A DNA stretch of 64,000 bases, taken from positions 1 to 64,000 of the forward strand of contig NZ_CAKTGT010000007.1 of NCBI RefSeq assembly GCF_934561735.1, written 5' to 3'. The notes beneath the pieces were generated by a model, which was not told the origin of the DNA, ran no database searches, and saw only the letters and a list, made by a program, of their open reading frames with translations. The DNA is from an uncultured Eubacterium sp. (GTDB lineage: Bacteria; Bacillota; Clostridia; Oscillospirales; Acutalibacteraceae). The number at the start of each line of letters is the position of its first letter. Positions within the stretch are counted from its first letter, which is position 1. The translations under genes and the position numbers were made by a program. Shown here piece after piece: positions 62,239 to 64,000 of this stretch.

Positions 62239-62631
62239 ATGGAAATTACACGATCAAACGAAAAAGGCAACCTTATTATCAACGAAGAAGCAATTTCATC
62301 AATCGCAATCAATGCCGCAAAGGATGTTGACGGCGTAAGTTCTTTTTCAAGTAAGCCGATGGATGTTGTCGGCACAATTAAAAAAGGAAGCCTTAAGGTA
62401 ATGAGTCCCGTGCGTATCACTCAGGACGGCGACGATATGGATATAAGCATCTATATCAATCTCCTTCCTAACAAAAAAATCAAGGCTGTGTCCGAAAATG
62501 TACAGCGTAATGTACACGAGGCAATCCTTAATATGACCGGCAAAGAAGTTTCTAAGGTTAATGTAATTATTGCCGGCATTGATTTTCCGGAGAGCGGCGA
62601 CTCCAATGCACCTTTAACAAGTGAAAAATAA
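62239..62631 (+). CDS. Asp23/Gls24 family envelope stress protein (YqhY-like)
   Basis: 130 residues from 62239 (AAAGGAG at 8-base spacing). GNLIINEEAISSIAINAAKDVDGVSSFS and VSENVQRNVHEAILNMTGKEVSKVNVIIAGIDF are the Asp23 hallmarks. Near nusB the YqhY paralogue is linked to lipid synthesis control in Bacillus. Confidence 0.93.
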   Translation: MEITRSNEKGNLIINEEAISSIAINAAKDVDGVSSFSSKPMDVVGTIKKGSLKVMSPVRITQDGDDMDISIYINLLPNKKIKAVSENVQRNVHEAILNMTGKEVSKVNVIIAGIDFPESGDSNAPLTSEK

Positions 62632-62637
62632 TAAGTT

Positions 62638-62676
62638 GCCGACTCGATATTGTGTTGTTTGAGTCGGCTTTTTTTG
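62638..62676 (+). terminator. terminator between asp23 and nusB
   Basis: 8-bp perfect stem GCCGACTC/GAGTCGGC, 15-base loop, eight T. The nusB RBS follows at once, so readthrough is probably needed for nusB unless an unseen promoter exists. Confidence 0.85.
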
Positions 62677-62687
62677 TAGGAGAATAT

Positions 62688-63071
62688 ATGAGCAGAACAG
62701 AACAAAGAGAACAGGCTTTTTGCCTTGTGTTTCAAAATCTTTTTAATAATGAGGAAACTCTTGCCATTTATGAAGAAAATGTGGCAAAGGTCGGCAATTA
62801 TGCCAAGGCACTTTTTGAGGGCGTAGACTCAAAGATCGAAGAACTTGATGAGATAATCAATGCCTATTCAAAAGGGTGGAAAACGAACAGGCTTCCAAAG
62901 GTTAACCTTGCAATTCTTCGCCTTGCAATTTACGAAATTAAGTATGTTGACGATGTTCCCGCAAGTGTTGCAATCAACGAGGCTGTTGAACTTGCAAAGA
63001 AATATTCGGGCGAGGGCGACTATTCGTTCATCAACGGTGTTTTAGGCTCTGTTGCAAAGGGAGAAGAGTAA
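62688..63071 (+). CDS. nusB: transcription antitermination factor NusB
   Basis: 127 residues from 62688 (AGGAG upstream). SRTEQREQAFCLVFQ, and RLPKVNLAILRLAIYEIKYVDDVPASVAINEAVELAKKYSGEGDYSFINGVLG are NusB signatures. Antitermination of rRNA operons. Overlaps the next gene by one base. Confidence 0.96.
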   Translation: MSRTEQREQAFCLVFQNLFNNEETLAIYEENVAKVGNYAKALFEGVDSKIEELDEIINAYSKGWKTNRLPKVNLAILRLAIYEIKYVDDVPASVAINEAVELAKKYSGEGDYSFINGVLGSVAKGEE

Positions 63072-63985
63072 TGTATATCGGCTTTGATACAAGCAATTAT
63101 ACAACTTCTGTTGCAACTTATGACGGCAAAACCGTTTGTCAGGCTAAGCAGGTGCTCACCGTAAAACCCGGTGAAAGAGGACTTCGTCAAAGCGATGCCG
63201 TGTTTCAGCATACGGTCAATATGCCGAAGCTGTGCAAAGAACTTGAGTTTGAAGTACCGCAAGCCGTGGGCGTTAGTACCCGACCTCGTAATGTTGACGG
63301 CAGCTATATGCCGTGCTTTTTGGTTGGCGAAAATGTTGCAACCGTGCTTTCAAGTGTGAATGTTGTGCCTATGTACAAAACTTCGCATCAGGTTGGGCAC
63401 ATTCTTGCCGCACTTTATTCGGCAGATATGCTTGAACTGATTAACCAAAGGTTCATTGCATTTCATTTGAGCGGCGGCACAACCGAGGCACTTATTGTTG
63501 AGCCCGATGATGAAGAAATAATCAAGGCAACCGTTGTTGCTCAAAGTACGGATTTAAAAGCAGGACAGGCTGTTGACAGAACAGGCGTAATGCTCGGTAT
63601 GACTTTTCCGTGCGGCAAAGAACTTGACGCTCTTTCACAAAAAAACGAAAAGAATTATAAGATTAAACCCACTATGCTTGACGGCGATTGTTCGTTGAGC
63701 GGTGTTGAGAATAAAGCAAGAAATATGATTGACAAGGGCGAGTCGGCACAGGATGTTGCCAAGTTTGTACTTACTTACATTGCCGAAACCGTATCGTCAA
63801 TGCTCGGCGGAGTTGTGCAAAAGTACGGCGATTTGCCTGTTGTGTTTTCAGGCGGTGTTGCATCAAATTCCTTGCTTCGCAAAATTATTAACGAAAGATA
63901 TAACGCATATTTTGCCGCAAGCGAGTTTTCGCTTGATAACGCTGCAGGCACGGCGATTTATGCGTATTTGAAAGATAACAGATAA
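63071..63985 (+). CDS. TsaD-like (Kae1/peptidase M22) protein
   Basis: 304 residues, shorter than authentic TsaD (about 340). IGFDTSNYTTSVA, the metal-binding pair HQVGH in TSHQVGHILAALYS, FHLSGGTTEALIVE, DRTGVMLGM, and FSGGVASNSLLRK are ASKHA/Kae1 motifs. A second TsaD-like paralogue at nusB is common in Clostridia; its substrate is unknown. The canonical tsaD is not in this window although tsaE and tsaB are. Confidence 0.85.
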   Translation: MYIGFDTSNYTTSVATYDGKTVCQAKQVLTVKPGERGLRQSDAVFQHTVNMPKLCKELEFEVPQAVGVSTRPRNVDGSYMPCFLVGENVATVLSSVNVVPMYKTSHQVGHILAALYSADMLELINQRFIAFHLSGGTTEALIVEPDDEEIIKATVVAQSTDLKAGQAVDRTGVMLGMTFPCGKELDALSQKNEKNYKIKPTMLDGDCSLSGVENKARNMIDKGESAQDVAKFVLTYIAETVSSMLGGVVQKYGDLPVVFSGGVASNSLLRKIINERYNAYFAASEFSLDNAAGTAIYAYLKDNR

Positions 63986-64000
63986 TGACTACTCTTACCG
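63985..64000 (+). CDS. start of the next gene (partial, possibly exonuclease VII large subunit)
   Basis: An ATG overlaps the preceding stop (TAATG) and reads M-T-T-L-T before the window ends. XseA often follows nusB and starts with a similar M-x-x-L-T-V; five residues cannot prove it. Confidence 0.3.

Overview
The window reads as chromosome of a low-to-moderate GC, anaerobic, spore-forming Clostridia, most likely a gut Oscillospiraceae/Ruminococcaceae relative. Supporting evidence is the complete spoIIIAA-AH operon, spoIIID, yabP/yabQ, a six-subunit Rnf complex, a CIRCE-controlled groESL, a SAM-I riboswitch on metK, and glycan-degrading genes (GH29, GH38, L-arabinose catabolism). The genus is an inference. 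No transposase, integrase, phage gene or CRISPR array was seen.

Layout. 1-5.9 kb: tRNA-Leu(GAG), an SGNH hydrolase, a probably SOS-controlled Y-family polymerase with a YolD-like partner, and a TetM/EF-G-like GTPase fused to a Rae1/YacP-type NYN nuclease. 6.0-15.6 kb: a redox block. It holds rnfCDGEAB (with a tandem-domain RnfG), a two-repeat lipoprotein, the flavin transferase ApbE, another FMN-binding-type protein, a NusG-II protein and a Gx-type membrane protein. 15.6-20 kb: yabP-yabQ-divIC, an RNA methyltransferase, groESL. 20-31.8 kb: GH29, a sirtuin, a GPH-type transporter with a long charged tail, a phosphohexomutase, a NifU-type protein, GH38, and a CCA-adding enzyme. 32-36.6 kb: rodA (minus strand), fhs-tsaE-tsaB-rpiB. 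36.8-46.7 kb: a lipoprotein, a membrane protein, an arabinose operon, a VanW-type protein, rmuC, a TetR regulator, an HdeD-like protein, a small P-loop protein. 46.7-57.3 kb: a minus-strand SDR with a zinc ribbon, riboswitch-metK, then minus-strand beta-helix, proC, spoIIID, a hypothetical protein, a PRPP synthetase and YfhO. 57.4-64 kb: spoIIIA operon, Asp23, nusB, a TsaD-like protein and the first codons of a further gene.

How the genes fit together. The Rnf complex couples ferredoxin:NAD oxidoreduction to ion transport. ApbE covalently attaches FMN to RnfD/RnfG-type subunits, and the proteins around it look like extra extracytosolic flavin carriers, so 6-15.6 kb may be one extended electron-transfer module. 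Glycosidases, the transporter, the sugar mutase and arabinose genes feed central metabolism. Sporulation genes mark mother-cell and channel functions.

Most notable are the GTPase-nuclease fusion, the flavin module with tandem and diverged flavinylation motifs, the SDR-zinc-ribbon fusion, the transporter tail, and a family of short intergenic palindromes. All calls come from reading the sequence and remembered family motifs; no database search was run.
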